Below, piece after piece: positions 16,897 to 27,928 of a stretch of 64,000 nt of DNA (position 1 is its first letter; each line of letters opens with the position of its first letter). Source of the DNA: Bosea sp. 685 (lineage in GTDB: Bacteria > Pseudomonadota > Alphaproteobacteria > Rhizobiales > Beijerinckiaceae); the NCBI RefSeq assembly GCF_031884435.1, contig NZ_CP134779.1, forward strand, positions 682,001 through 746,000. Direction: 5' to 3'. The notes beneath the pieces were generated by a model. It was not told the DNA's origin. It did not search any database and saw nothing but the letters and a program-made list of their open reading frames with translations. Both the position numbers and the translations under genes were made by a program.

Positions 16897-17955
16897 CTCG
16901 TCGTCGAAAACGTCGAAAAATGGCTGGGTGGCCTCAAGATCCTGTCCGGCGCCTGCTTCACCGCCGAGAAGGGCCGGATCGTCGCCTTGCTCGGTGCCTC
17001 CGGTAGCGGCAAGACCACCCTGCTGCGCTGCATCGCCGGGCTCGAACAGCCCGAAATCGGCAGGATCGTCATCGGCGGCAAGACCGTGCTCGATGGCAAG
17101 GCCGGCATCGCGCTGCCGCCCGAGGCCCGCGAGATCGGCCTCGTCTTCCAGTCCTACGCGCTGTGGCCGCACCGGACGGTGTTCGAGAACGTCGCCTATG
17201 GTTTGCGGCTCCGCAAGCGGCCGGCGGCCGAGATCAAGACGCGGGTCGAGACCATCCTCGACAAGCTCGGCCTGGCCCATCTGGCGGCGCGCTATCCCGA
17301 CCAGCTTTCGGGCGGCCAGCAGCAGCGCGTCGCGATCTGCCGCGCGCTCGTCTACGAGCCCAAAGTCCTGCTGCTGGACGAGCCGCTCTCGAATCTCGAC
17401 GCCAAGCTGCGCGAGGAGGCGCGCTTCTGGATCCGCAAGCTGATCCTCGAACTGGGGATCTGCGCGATCATGGTCACGCATGACCAAGGCGAGGCGCTGG
17501 CGATCGCCGACCATGTCCTGCTGCTCAAGGGCGGCAGCATCGTCCAGGACGGTACGCCAATCCAGATCTACGGCCAGCCGACAAGCTTCTACGCGGCCGA
17601 TTTCATGGGGACCAACAACGTGCTGTCGGGCGCCTATGAAGCGCAAGCGGATGGCGGTGCGGTCATTCGCTGCGAGGGCTGGAGCCTGCCCGGAATCTGG
17701 CGCGACGCCGAGCCGCCGCACGATGCCTCCGACATCCGCGCCGTGGTCCGGGTCGAAACCATCATGGTCTCATCCGAGCCGACCGCGACGAGCCAGCCTC
17801 TGGATGTAGAGGGCTGCATCTATCTCGGCGACAAATGGGAGTACCGGCTGAGGCGCGGCAGCGTTCGGCTGCGCGCGCAGGGCGGGTCGGAGCTGTCGTC
17901 GCTTGTGGCGCATTGCACCGTGCAGCCGGCTTCGACCTGGCTGTTCAACCCATGA
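16888..17955 (+). CDS. ABC transporter ATP-binding protein (FbpC/PotA type)
   Basis: 355 residues. Walker A is G36-ASGSGKT, the Q-loop is in GLVFQSYALWPHRTVFENV, the signature is LSGGQQQRVAI (140-150), Walker B is LLLDEP (161-166) and the switch histidine is in MVTHDQGEAL. The C-terminal 110 residues form the TOBE-like regulatory part of the CUT1/Fbp ATPases. It powers the permease at 15176. The gene is third in the operon, and the next gene follows 15 bp later. Confidence 0.95.
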   Translation: MTELVVENVEKWLGGLKILSGACFTAEKGRIVALLGASGSGKTTLLRCIAGLEQPEIGRIVIGGKTVLDGKAGIALPPEAREIGLVFQSYALWPHRTVFENVAYGLRLRKRPAAEIKTRVETILDKLGLAHLAARYPDQLSGGQQQRVAICRALVYEPKVLLLDEPLSNLDAKLREEARFWIRKLILELGICAIMVTHDQGEALAIADHVLLLKGGSIVQDGTPIQIYGQPTSFYAADFMGTNNVLSGAYEAQADGGAVIRCEGWSLPGIWRDAEPPHDASDIRAVVRVETIMVSSEPTATSQPLDVEGCIYLGDKWEYRLRRGSVRLRAQGGSELSSLVAHCTVQPASTWLFNP

Positions 17956-17970
17956 CCGGAGCGCATTGAG

Positions 17971-18633
17971 ATGAGCACCGGTCCCCGCATCGCCTTGATC
18001 CATGCGACGCCAGTCGCGATCGAGCCCATCCTCCAAGCCTTCAAGGAGCTCTGGCCGGAGGCCGAGCCGGTCAGCGTCCTCGACGATTCCCTCTCCGTCG
18101 ACCGGGCCAAGGCGAGCGACATCACGCCCGCCATCAACCAGCGCATCATCGCCCTGGCCGAGTACGGCTATTCGCTCGGCGCCAAGGCGATCCTGTTCAC
18201 CTGCTCGGCCTTCGGTCCCGCGATCGAGGCGGCGGGGCGCGCGGTTCCGGTTCCGGTCCTCAAGCCGAACGAGGCGATGTTCGAGGAGGCGCTCGGGCAT
18301 GGCGAAAGGCTCGGCATGGTCGCCACTTTCGGCCCCTCCATTGCGACGATGGAGGCCGAGTTCGCCGAGGAGGCAAGGCGTCTCAGGCCCGCAGCCAGGC
18401 TTTCCACGCGGCTGGCGACCGAGGCGATGGCGGCGCTGCGCGCAGGCGATGCCGAGACCCACAACAGATTGGTGGCGCGGGAGGCCAGGGCCCTCGGGCA
18501 GGTCGATGCGCTGATGCTGGCGCATTTCTCGACATCGCGCGCGCTCAGGGCCTGCCGTGAGGCGGCGTCCGTGCCGGTGCTGTCCTCGCCGGAGGCGGCC
18601 ATCCGCAAGGTCCGAAAAATGGTCGGGGCGTGA
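17971..18633 (+). CDS. Asp/Glu/hydantoin racemase-family protein
   Basis: 220 residues. The protein opens MSTGPRIALIHATPVAIEPI and has the first catalytic-cysteine region ILFTCSAFGPAI (C78). At the position where two-cysteine racemases carry the second catalytic cysteine the sequence reads ALMLAHFSTSRAL, so the second cysteine appears to be missing; the only other late cysteine is in RALRACREA. This would favour an isomerase or decarboxylase relative (maleate isomerase/arylmalonate decarboxylase-type fold) over a classical amino-acid racemase, but the assignment is by eye. Its place between an importer and aconitase fits processing of a dicarboxylic or tricarboxylic acid. Confidence 0.75.
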   Translation: MSTGPRIALIHATPVAIEPILQAFKELWPEAEPVSVLDDSLSVDRAKASDITPAINQRIIALAEYGYSLGAKAILFTCSAFGPAIEAAGRAVPVPVLKPNEAMFEEALGHGERLGMVATFGPSIATMEAEFAEEARRLRPAARLSTRLATEAMAALRAGDAETHNRLVAREARALGQVDALMLAHFSTSRALRACREAASVPVLSSPEAAIRKVRKMVGA

Positions 18634-18667
18634 GCGCCGAACCAAGGCCAAAAAGGGAGGAACACAG

Positions 18668-19660
18668 ATGACGGTATTCGGGAGGAGTTGCCTCGGCCTG
18701 ACCGCGATGCTCGGCGTCGCGGTGTTGCTGTCGACGGGCGCGTGCGCCCAGATGTTCCCGGAGCGGCCGATCACCATGATCGTCCCCTTCGCCGCGGGTG
18801 GCGCGGCCGACACGACGGGGCGTATTCTCGCCGAGGCCCTGGGGCGCGTGCTGGGCAAGAGCGTGGTGGTCGAGAATATCGGTGGGGCAGGCGGAGCGAT
18901 CGGCGGCTCCCGGGTCAAGAGCGCGGCGCCGGACGGTTACACCATCGGTCTTGGCCATACCGGCACGCTTGCCGCTGCGGTGACCGTCAACCCGAAGCTG
19001 CCCTATGATCCGAAATCCGACTTCGCCTATCTCGGCCTCGTCGCCTCGACGCCGAACATCGTCTTCTTCCGCAACGATTTGCCCGCGGCGAATCTGAAGG
19101 AGTTCATCGCCCTGGCAAAGCAGAAGCAGGGCGCCTTGATGATGGGGCATTCCGGCAATGGCGCGGCCTCCCACATCACCTGCCTGATGTTCTTCGGGCT
19201 CATCGATGTGAAGCCGACCTATGTGCCCTATCGCGGCTTCGGCCAGACGATCAACGACATCATCGGCGGCAAGATCGACGGCTCCTGCGATCTCGTCGCC
19301 TCCGTCAGCGGCCAGGTCCAGTCCCAATCGGTGAAGGCCTTCGCGGTTGCGGCCAGGACGCGGGCCGAGACCCTGCCGGATGTGCCGACCTCCGAGGAGG
19401 CCGGTTTGCCGGAGTTCCAGGCCGAGACCTGGACGGGGCTGTTCGTGCCGAAGGCGACGCCGAAGCCAGTGCTCGATATCCTGCAGGGCGCGGTCGCGAA
19501 GGCCCTGGACGATCCGGAGGTCGCAAAGCGGCTCGGCACGATCGGGGCGCGGGCGCCGCGACCTGACGAACGCGGCGGCCCCGCCATGCAGGCGCTGGTA
19601 GCGAGCGAGGTCGATCGCTGGTCCGCGATCCTCCACAAGGCGGGCTTCAAGCCGGACTGA
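18668..19660 (+). CDS. Tripartite tricarboxylate transporter (TTT) substrate-binding protein, Bug family
   Basis: 330 residues from ATG 18668, chosen for the AAGGGAGG ribosome site 6 bp upstream; a longer frame to 18557 reads back into the racemase-like gene. Signal peptide MTVFGRSCLGLTAMLGVAVL. Mature Bug hallmarks: PERPITMIVPFAAGGAADTT, then GKSVVVENIGGAGGAIGG. Bug receptors trap carboxylates in the periplasm for TctAB-type symporters. No TctA or TctB gene is present here, so this receptor either serves a TTT pump elsewhere or acts as a sensor. Aconitase follows one base after its stop. Confidence 0.92.
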   Translation: MTVFGRSCLGLTAMLGVAVLLSTGACAQMFPERPITMIVPFAAGGAADTTGRILAEALGRVLGKSVVVENIGGAGGAIGGSRVKSAAPDGYTIGLGHTGTLAAAVTVNPKLPYDPKSDFAYLGLVASTPNIVFFRNDLPAANLKEFIALAKQKQGALMMGHSGNGAASHITCLMFFGLIDVKPTYVPYRGFGQTINDIIGGKIDGSCDLVASVSGQVQSQSVKAFAVAARTRAETLPDVPTSEEAGLPEFQAETWTGLFVPKATPKPVLDILQGAVAKALDDPEVAKRLGTIGARAPRPDERGGPAMQALVASEVDRWSAILHKAGFKPD

Positions 19661-19661
19661 G

Positions 19662-22318
<2,657 letters not shown>

Positions 22319-22322
<4 letters not shown>

Positions 22323-23191
22323 CAATGTTGCTCGAGCCATTGCCGCAAGGCAGCTGCGACTGCCATGTCCATCTCTTCGGCCCGGCCGGGCGATACCCGT
22401 TCGCTCCGGACCGCGTCTATACGCCGGGCGATGCCGATGAGGGCGAACTCCGCGCGCTGCATGCGCGGCTCGGCATCTCCCGCGTGGTTCTGGTGCAGCC
22501 AAGCCCCTATGGAACCGACAACCGGCGGATGCTCGCCGGGCTCGAACGTCTCGGCAGCACAGCGAGAGGCGTGGCGGTCATCGGCCTCGGCACGGCGCCC
22601 GACGAGCTCGATCGTCTCCATGCGCAAGGTGTCCGGGGCGTGCGCGTCAACATCGCGACCCATGGAATGGATGATCCCGAGGAAGCCTGGCGCCTGATCC
22701 ACGGGCAGGCGCAACAGGTCGCCCGGCTTGGCTGGCATGTCCAGATCCTGGCCCGCCTCGACGTCCTCGATGCCCTGGCGGCGCGCCTGATAGAGCTCGA
22801 GGCGCGCGTGGTGATCGACCATTTCGGGCTGCCCGATCTGGCGCTCGGTCCGGAGCAGCCGGGATTCTCAGGCGTCCTGCGTCTGGCGGGGTCGGGCAAG
22901 GTGACCATCAAGATCTCGGCGATGCAGCGGCTTGCGGGGCAGGGGCATCTTGCTCGCGCCATCCCCTTCATCAAGGCCTTGTCGGCCGAGAACCTGGAGG
23001 CGCTGGTCTGGGGTTCCGACTGGCCGCATACGGGTGGCGGGCGCGGCGTCGGTCGGGCCGCGACCGATATCGAGCCATTCGAGGCGATGGACGATGCCGA
23101 TGCCTTGTCGTGCCTGACGGAAGCCATTTCGGATCCGGCCCTGCGTCATGCCATCCTCGTCGACAATCCCGCGGCGCTTTACGGCTTCTGA
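22319..23191 (+). CDS. Amidohydrolase family protein (2-pyrone-4,6-dicarboxylate hydrolase-like)
   Basis: 290 residues with an ATGA overlap on the aconitase stop. CDCHVHLFGPAGRYPF is the opening metal-site strand of the amidohydrolase_2/PDC-lactonase group. VVIDHFGLPDL and LVWGSDWPHTGGG give the later histidine and the catalytic aspartate. The family opens lactones or decarboxylates acids in aromatic and sugar-acid catabolism, with a TIM barrel in the cytosol. With aconitase and two acid-type receptors in the same operon, a lactone of a di- or tricarboxylic acid is the likely substrate class. Confidence 0.88.
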
Positions 23192-23204
23192 CAGGAGCGA
23201 TGGC

Positions 23205-23996
23205 ATGACGATGTTCGAGACTCCTCCGGAGCTGACTGATGGGCCATTGCGCATCCTGGTCTGCGGCTATCCCGGCAAATCGGTCTGCCATGGCGGCTTG
23301 GGCTGGAGCTCGGTCGTGCTTCTCAGGGCCGCCGGGCGCGTCGCATTGGTGGATGCGGGCAATTTCGGCATGCGCAAATTGCTGATCGAGCAGCTTGGCC
23401 GGCAGGGCCTGAAGCCGTCCGATGTCACCGACCTGCTGCTGACGCATTCGCACTACGACCATTCCGTGAACTGGACGCTGTTCCGGGGTGCCCGCATCGT
23501 GGTCGGGGCGGTCGAACTGGCCTGGGCGCTGGGCGAGCCCTGGGGCGAGACGCCGGTGCCTGAGCTCTATGTGCGGACGCTCTCGGACTGGCCGACATGC
23601 GAGACAGTTCAGGACGGGGCAGAGGTCTTCCCCGCCATGACGGCCCATATCGCGCCCGGCCATACGCCGGGATGCCTGATCTACCATCTGCGCACCCCGG
23701 AGAGGGATGTGATCTTCACCGGCGACGCCGCCAAGAACCGCGCCGAATTGATCTCGCGCGACACCGACATGACCTATGATCCGGCTGTGAGCAAAGCGAC
23801 GATCGAGATGATCTGGTCGCGCTGGTGTGAGCGGCCCGGCACCGTGGTCGTGCCCGGCCACGACCTGCCGATGATCCTCGACGACGACAAGCCGCGCTAT
23901 CTCGGCAAGCGCACGGCCTCGATCCGGGCATGGTTCGGCAAGGACATGGCGAGCCAGTCGGAGATCGACCTCACCGAGATCGAGCCGGGGGCGTAG
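23205..23996 (+). CDS. Metallo-beta-lactamase-fold hydrolase (lactonase-like)
   Basis: 263 residues from ATG 23205, 13 bp after the amidohydrolase stop, with CAGGAG upstream. The di-zinc signature HxHxDH is H81-S-H-Y-D-H86 in LLLTHSHYDHSVNW. Later ligands are in TAHIAPGHTPGCLIYHL and FTGDAAKNRAEL, and VVPGHDLPMIL near the C-terminus. The layout is that of N-acyl-homoserine-lactonase-like and related thioester or lactone hydrolases. As the last gene of the operon it probably hydrolyses a pathway intermediate; quorum quenching is possible but has no support from context. Confidence 0.85.
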   Translation: MTMFETPPELTDGPLRILVCGYPGKSVCHGGLGWSSVVLLRAAGRVALVDAGNFGMRKLLIEQLGRQGLKPSDVTDLLLTHSHYDHSVNWTLFRGARIVVGAVELAWALGEPWGETPVPELYVRTLSDWPTCETVQDGAEVFPAMTAHIAPGHTPGCLIYHLRTPERDVIFTGDAAKNRAELISRDTDMTYDPAVSKATIEMIWSRWCERPGTVVVPGHDLPMILDDDKPRYLGKRTASIRAWFGKDMASQSEIDLTEIEPGA

Positions 23997-24007
23997 GGCC
24001 GGCTGTG

Positions 24008-24115
24008 CCATTCCCGTCATGCTCGGGCTTGTCCCGAGCATCCACGTCGTGAACACAAGCCTTCAACCGGCAAAGACGTGGATGGTCGCCACAGGGGCGA
24101 CCATGACGAGAATGG
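24008..24115. repeat. Cloverleaf-like intergenic repeat
   Basis: The outer arms CCATTCCCGTCATG and CATGACGAGAATGG pair with one mismatch. Inside, GCTCGGG/CCCGAGC and GGTCGCC/GGCGACC make two small hairpins, and ATCCACGTC/GACGTGGAT close a central stem. The element fills the space between the convergent hydrolase and DeoR genes. I recall the GTCATGCTCGGGCTTGTCCC core as common between genes in Hyphomicrobiales. It may also end both transcripts. Confidence 0.85.
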
Positions 24116-24140
24116 GGCCTTGCGCCACCCAACCGGCGCT

Positions 24141-24926
24141 TCAGCCCGTCACCACGAGTTCGCAGCCCGCGCGCCGGATCATCGCTGAAATCTGCTCATT
24201 CGGCTTGCGGTCGGTGATCAGGGTGCTGACCTCGCTGAGATGGGCGAGGCGGGAGGTGGCGACGCGCCCGAACTTGGTGTGGTCGGCCAGCAGCACCTTG
24301 CGCCGCGCATTGCGGAACATGGCCCGCGCCACCACCACCTCTTCGTCCCGGTATTCCAGCAGGTTGCCCTCCATGTCGATGGCGCCGATGCTGGTGAGGT
24401 GGAGATCGCAGCGATAGTTCTCGACGAACTCGACCGCCGGCGTCCCGCCCAGCGCCCGGTTGTGGCGCATCCAGATGCCGCCGGTGACCTGGATCGAAAT
24501 CCCGGGGCATTGCTCCAGGATCGCGGCGGCGGCGATGCTGTTGGTGACGACACGCAAACCGCTCGGCGCCAGCTCCACGATCGCCTTGGCGAGCGCGTCC
24601 ACGGTCGTCCCCGGCGTCAGGAACAATGAGCTTCCCGGTGTCACCAGCTTGGCCGCGACGCGGCCGATCGCGGCCTTGCCATCGGCTGTCTCGACATGGC
24701 GCAAACCGTAATCGGCATTGGCGGTGCTGACATTGGCGCTGGCGCCGCCGTGATGGCGCCTGAGCAGGCCGCGGTCGGCGAGGTCCTGGAGATCGCGGCG
24801 CAAGGTCTGCGGCGTCACGTTGAAGGCAGCAACCAGCTCCTCGATCGCGAGATAGCCGCGCCGACCGAGCGTATCGAGGATTTCGCTGTGGCGCTTGCTG
24901 AGCTGGTCCATTCCAGGGGTAGCCAT
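24141..24926 (-). CDS. DeoR/GlpR-family transcriptional regulator of sugar metabolism
   Basis: 261 residues from the ATG at 24926, which has GAGGGG 8 bp upstream; the frame remains open 267 bp further but has no better start. The N-terminal DeoR helix-turn-helix is at about residues 8-65 (RHSEILDTLGRRGYLAIEEL, TPQTLRRDLQDLADRGLLRRHHGG). The DeoRC sugar-phosphate sensor domain follows (LFLTPGTTVDALAKAI, GIDxxG-like SIGAIDMEGNL, LLADHTKFGR). It is divergent from a PfkB kinase, a class II aldolase and a sugar importer, and probably represses them until a phosphorylated sugar builds up. Confidence 0.93.
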   Translation of the reverse strand: MATPGMDQLSKRHSEILDTLGRRGYLAIEELVAAFNVTPQTLRRDLQDLADRGLLRRHHGGASANVSTANADYGLRHVETADGKAAIGRVAAKLVTPGSSLFLTPGTTVDALAKAIVELAPSGLRVVTNSIAAAAILEQCPGISIQVTGGIWMRHNRALGGTPAVEFVENYRCDLHLTSIGAIDMEGNLLEYRDEEVVVARAMFRNARRKVLLADHTKFGRVATSRLAHLSEVSTLITDRKPNEQISAMIRRAGCELVVTG

Positions 24927-24957
24927 ATAGCCGGCCCCTCGATTGACGCAATGCGCG

Positions 24958-24989
24958 TTTTCGAAAATTGCCGTTGCGAAAGAGAAATG
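24958..24989. promoter_or_regulatory. Candidate DeoR operator in the divergent region
   Basis: TTTTCGAAAA (24958-24967) is a perfect palindrome and is followed by GCGAAAGAGAAATG (to 24989). The CGAAA/GAAAT units recur before the aldolase gene at 26136-26174 and 26378-26390. DeoR-family regulators such as AgaR and GlpR bind direct repeats of TTTCG(T)T-type units, and this site lies 30-60 bp upstream of the regulator's own start. The rest of the 299-bp gap up to 25225 shows nothing clear. Confidence 0.5.
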
Positions 24990-25225
24990 TTGGTGCATGA
25001 TTGTTGTCCGCAAAGGCAAATGCCGGAGCGACACGACAAGGCAGCCCGGCCGGAAGGCTGAGAGCCGCCAACAAGAAACGCCACGGGAAGAAACATGCCT
25101 GAAGATCGGTGCAAGCTGGCCGCTCCGGCGCCGGCCCGTATTGGCATACAGCACAACAGCCGGCCGCCGCGCGTGGCGGCAATTGGCCCGCAAAATTTCG
25201 CGGTTCGCTGCCGGCCGAGCCTGCC

Positions 25226-26131
25226 ATGAAGCGCAGGATCGTCTGCGTCGGTAATCTCGTTCATGACGAGGTCTTCCAGGTCGATGCCTTGCCTTCCTCG
25301 GGCATCAAGACCGGCGTCCTGGACTACCAATCGCGCTTCGGCGGCCCGGCTGCGACCGCTGCTGTCGCGATCTGCAGTCTTGGCGGCGTCGCCTCCTATT
25401 GGGGGCGGGTTGGCGCCGATGCGGCGGGCGAGGCGGCGATCCGCATCATGAGTGGGCACGGCGTCGATTGCGCCGGTGTGGCGATGATCCGGGACTGCCG
25501 CACCTTGCGCGCCATCGTTCTCGTCGATGGCCGGGGCGAGCGCAGCATCGTCTCGGATCGGCGCGGCCTGCCGCCCGATCCGGCCGTATTGCCGACCGAT
25601 CCGCTCGATGATGTCGCCGTGGTGCTGGTCGACAGCCGATGGCCGGCGGGTGCAGAGATCGCGCTCGACCGCGCGCGAGCGGCGGGCATCTCGACGGTCC
25701 TTGACGCTGATGGCGGTACGCCGGCGGATAATGAGCGCCTCGTCGCCAAGGCCGACCATGTCGTGTTCTCGAGCGAAGGTTTGCGGGATTTCGCCGGCGA
25801 AGGCGCGCCCGATGAGTTGCTGCGCCGTTGCGCGGGAGGACCCGGCAAGGTCTTTGCCGTGACGCGTGGTGCTGCCGGCAGCCTGTGGCTGCTGGGCGGC
25901 GAGATCGTCTGCGTGCCGTCCTTCCAAGTCGTGATGGCTGATACGACAGGATGCGGCGATGTCTTCCATGGCGCCTATGCGCTTGGGCTCGGCGAGGGCA
26001 TGCCGCCTCTCGAAGCTGCCCGCTTCGCGACGGCCGCGGCGGCGCTCAAGGGTGAGCGCGCGCAGGGCTGGAACGGCATGGCGGATCGGACCGCGGTCGC
26101 TTCCCTCATGGCGGCTGAGGCGGTCGCGTGA
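25226..26131 (+). CDS. PfkB-family carbohydrate kinase
   Basis: 301 residues from the ATG at 25226. It has the ribokinase-fold features: VCVGNLVHDEVFQVD at the N-terminus, FGGPAATAAVAICSLGG (the GG sugar-binding motif), and DTTGCGDVFHGAYALGLGEG, with the catalytic base D245 and the anion hole. VFAVTRGAAGSLWL is the ATP-side strand. It phosphorylates a sugar or ketose in the cytosol. With a class II aldolase two genes on, the likely scheme is ketose-1- or 6-phosphate to a bisphosphate or monophosphate cleaved by the aldolase. It is divergent from the DeoR gene. Confidence 0.92.
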   Translation: MKRRIVCVGNLVHDEVFQVDALPSSGIKTGVLDYQSRFGGPAATAAVAICSLGGVASYWGRVGADAAGEAAIRIMSGHGVDCAGVAMIRDCRTLRAIVLVDGRGERSIVSDRRGLPPDPAVLPTDPLDDVAVVLVDSRWPAGAEIALDRARAAGISTVLDADGGTPADNERLVAKADHVVFSSEGLRDFAGEGAPDELLRRCAGGPGKVFAVTRGAAGSLWLLGGEIVCVPSFQVVMADTTGCGDVFHGAYALGLGEGMPPLEAARFATAAAALKGERAQGWNGMADRTAVASLMAAEAVA

Positions 26132-26135
26132 TCAT

Positions 26136-26390
26136 CGAAAACGAAAACAGTAGTTGCGGTATCGAAATTGAAATGCATCATGGAGGCGCGAAAGCAAAAG
26201 GAGCGTGATGCCGGAAGGTGACCAGCTCTATGTCGGCGGCGAAGGGTGAATCGCGCACTGAAGGCATGGCGGCGCTGAAAAGGAAGGCATTCGCCATTCC
26301 GGACGTCGGTCAAGCTGAGCGAGAGGGCATCTGCTCCTGTTCGGCCAGGCGTCACCGCAACGGGGTCTCGCACTAGTATTTTCGATTTCG
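26136..26390. promoter_or_regulatory. A-tract direct repeats upstream of the aldolase gene, candidate DeoR operators
   Basis: The 284-bp gap between kinase and aldolase contains no gene. Its two ends carry similar motifs: CGAAAACGAAAAC (26136-26148) with CGAAATTGAAAT (26163-26174), and ATTTTCGATTTCG (26378-26390), the last only 26 bp before the aldolase start. They resemble the TTTCG-type units bound by AgaR/GlpR-like repressors and the units at 24958-24989. Sites at both ends would allow looping and imply that the aldolase operon has its own promoter. Confidence 0.5.
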
Positions 26391-26415
26391 AAGATAATCC
26401 GAGAAGGTGTCACTC

Positions 26416-27822
26416 ATGGGCTGCTCTTCGCTCACCGAACTCGCCGACGATCTCAGGACCCTCAAGGTCGATCTGTCCGGCGCCTCGCCCGATTTCTCGA
26501 AAGCGCAGCGGCCGCCTGCGGAGATGATCGATCGCTGGGCGGAGACGGCGGCGCTGGCCGAGCCCGAGGCGCGCGCCTTCGCGGTCTGGGCGATACGGCA
26601 GGCGGCGCTGGCGGCAGGCATCGTGCCGGCCTCGGTGCAGGAGCTCTACCTCGCGCGCGCCGCAGGCAAATGGCAGGGCAGGACCGTCCCGGCCATGAAC
26701 CTTCGCGGCTGGACCTATCATACCTGCCGCGCCGTGTTTCGCGCCGCCCGGGAGATGGACGCCAAGCTGTTCATCTTCGAGCAGGCGGTCGGAGAAGCGA
26801 TCTACGCCGCCCAGCCGCCGGCCGAATATACCGCGGGCGTGCTGGCCGCTGCCCTGCGCGAGGGGCATCAGGGCCCGGTCTTCCTCCAGGCCGACCATGA
26901 CCAGGTCAATGCCGGCGCCTATCTCAAGGATAGCGCGGCGGAAATTCGCAGGCTGGAAGGGGTCATGCGCGAGCAGGTCGCCGCCGGCTTCTACAGCATC
27001 GACATCGACGCTTCGACCGTCGTCGATCTCTCACTGCCGACGGTGCGGGAGCAGCAGCGCCTGAACGCGGAGCTGACCGCGCATTTCACGCAATTCGTGC
27101 GCGGCATCGAGCCTGAGGGCGTCACCATCTCGCTTGGCGCCGAGATCGGCGAAGTCGGCCACGAGAACACCACGCCCGAAGAACTGCACGAGTTCATGGC
27201 GGTCTATCGCGAGGAGATTGCAGCGCGGGGCAAGGCGCTGGCGCCGGTCAGCAAGATCAGCATCAACTCCGGCACTTATCACGGCGGCAAGATGCAGCCG
27301 GACGGCAAGCTCGCCGATGTCAGCGTCGATTACGCGCTGCTGAAGACGATCTCGGATATCTGCCGCGCGGAATTCGGCATGGGCGGCGCCGTGCAGCACG
27401 GCGCCTCGACGCTGCCCGGTCATCAACTCGCGAAATTCCCGGGCACCGGTGCCATCGAGATCCATCTCGCGCTGGGGTTCACCAACCTGATCTTCGACCA
27501 TCCGAAGCTGCCGAAGGCGATTGCCGGCGAGATCCGGGATTACACTTTCGCCCATCACGCCAATGAACGGCAGCATGGTGAGAACAACCTGCAATTCCTC
27601 TACAACACGCGCAAGAAGGCCTGGAAGGTGATGAAGGCCCGGTTCTGGGCCTTGCCCGAGCCCGTCGGCGAGGCGGTCATGGCGTCGCTGCAAGGCATGT
27701 TCCGCGACATGTTCACCTGGATGAATGTCGGCGACACCTCGCAACTCGTCCGCGACAACACCAGCCTGACCAAGATCGCGCCACCCTTGCCCGACACGCT
27801 CGACAGGATTGCCGCAGAGTAA
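26416..27822 (+). CDS. Class II fructose/tagatose-bisphosphate aldolase-family protein
   Basis: 468 residues from ATG 26416 (GAGAAGG 8 bp upstream; the in-frame GTG at 26407 overlaps that site). The class II barrel is visible: VFLQADHDQVN (first zinc histidine and catalytic aspartate), SIDIDAST, GAEIGEVG, INSGTYHGG and GGAVQHGASTLP (remaining zinc histidines), then EIHLALGFTNLIFD. The N-terminal 130 residues and C-terminal 90 residues are longer than in the 280-350-residue FbaA/KbaY enzymes, and nearer the size of the 420-residue KbaZ/GatZ chains. Unlike those non-catalytic chains it keeps the zinc ligands, so it should be active. Substrate probably a ketose bisphosphate. Confidence 0.82.
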   Translation: MGCSSLTELADDLRTLKVDLSGASPDFSKAQRPPAEMIDRWAETAALAEPEARAFAVWAIRQAALAAGIVPASVQELYLARAAGKWQGRTVPAMNLRGWTYHTCRAVFRAAREMDAKLFIFEQAVGEAIYAAQPPAEYTAGVLAAALREGHQGPVFLQADHDQVNAGAYLKDSAAEIRRLEGVMREQVAAGFYSIDIDASTVVDLSLPTVREQQRLNAELTAHFTQFVRGIEPEGVTISLGAEIGEVGHENTTPEELHEFMAVYREEIAARGKALAPVSKISINSGTYHGGKMQPDGKLADVSVDYALLKTISDICRAEFGMGGAVQHGASTLPGHQLAKFPGTGAIEIHLALGFTNLIFDHPKLPKAIAGEIRDYTFAHHANERQHGENNLQFLYNTRKKAWKVMKARFWALPEPVGEAVMASLQGMFRDMFTWMNVGDTSQLVRDNTSLTKIAPPLPDTLDRIAAE

Positions 27823-27928
27823 AAGGCGGCGCGATAGCGACGACGACAAGAGCGGCCGCAAAAAGCGAAGCCGCCAGCTTCAAAGAAAACACCGAGGAAA
27901 CGACCAACGAAAAACGAGGAGGACGCTT

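Noticed and set aside
23205..23996. Quorum-quenching AHL lactonase (AiiA type)
   Set aside because: Only the general HxHxDH fold is shared; the gene sits in a catabolic operon and no quorum-sensing genes are in the window.
24927..25193. N-terminal extension of the DeoR regulator to 25193
   Set aside because: The added residues precede a clean DeoR helix-turn-helix and cover the putative divergent operator; ATG 24926 has a good ribosome site.
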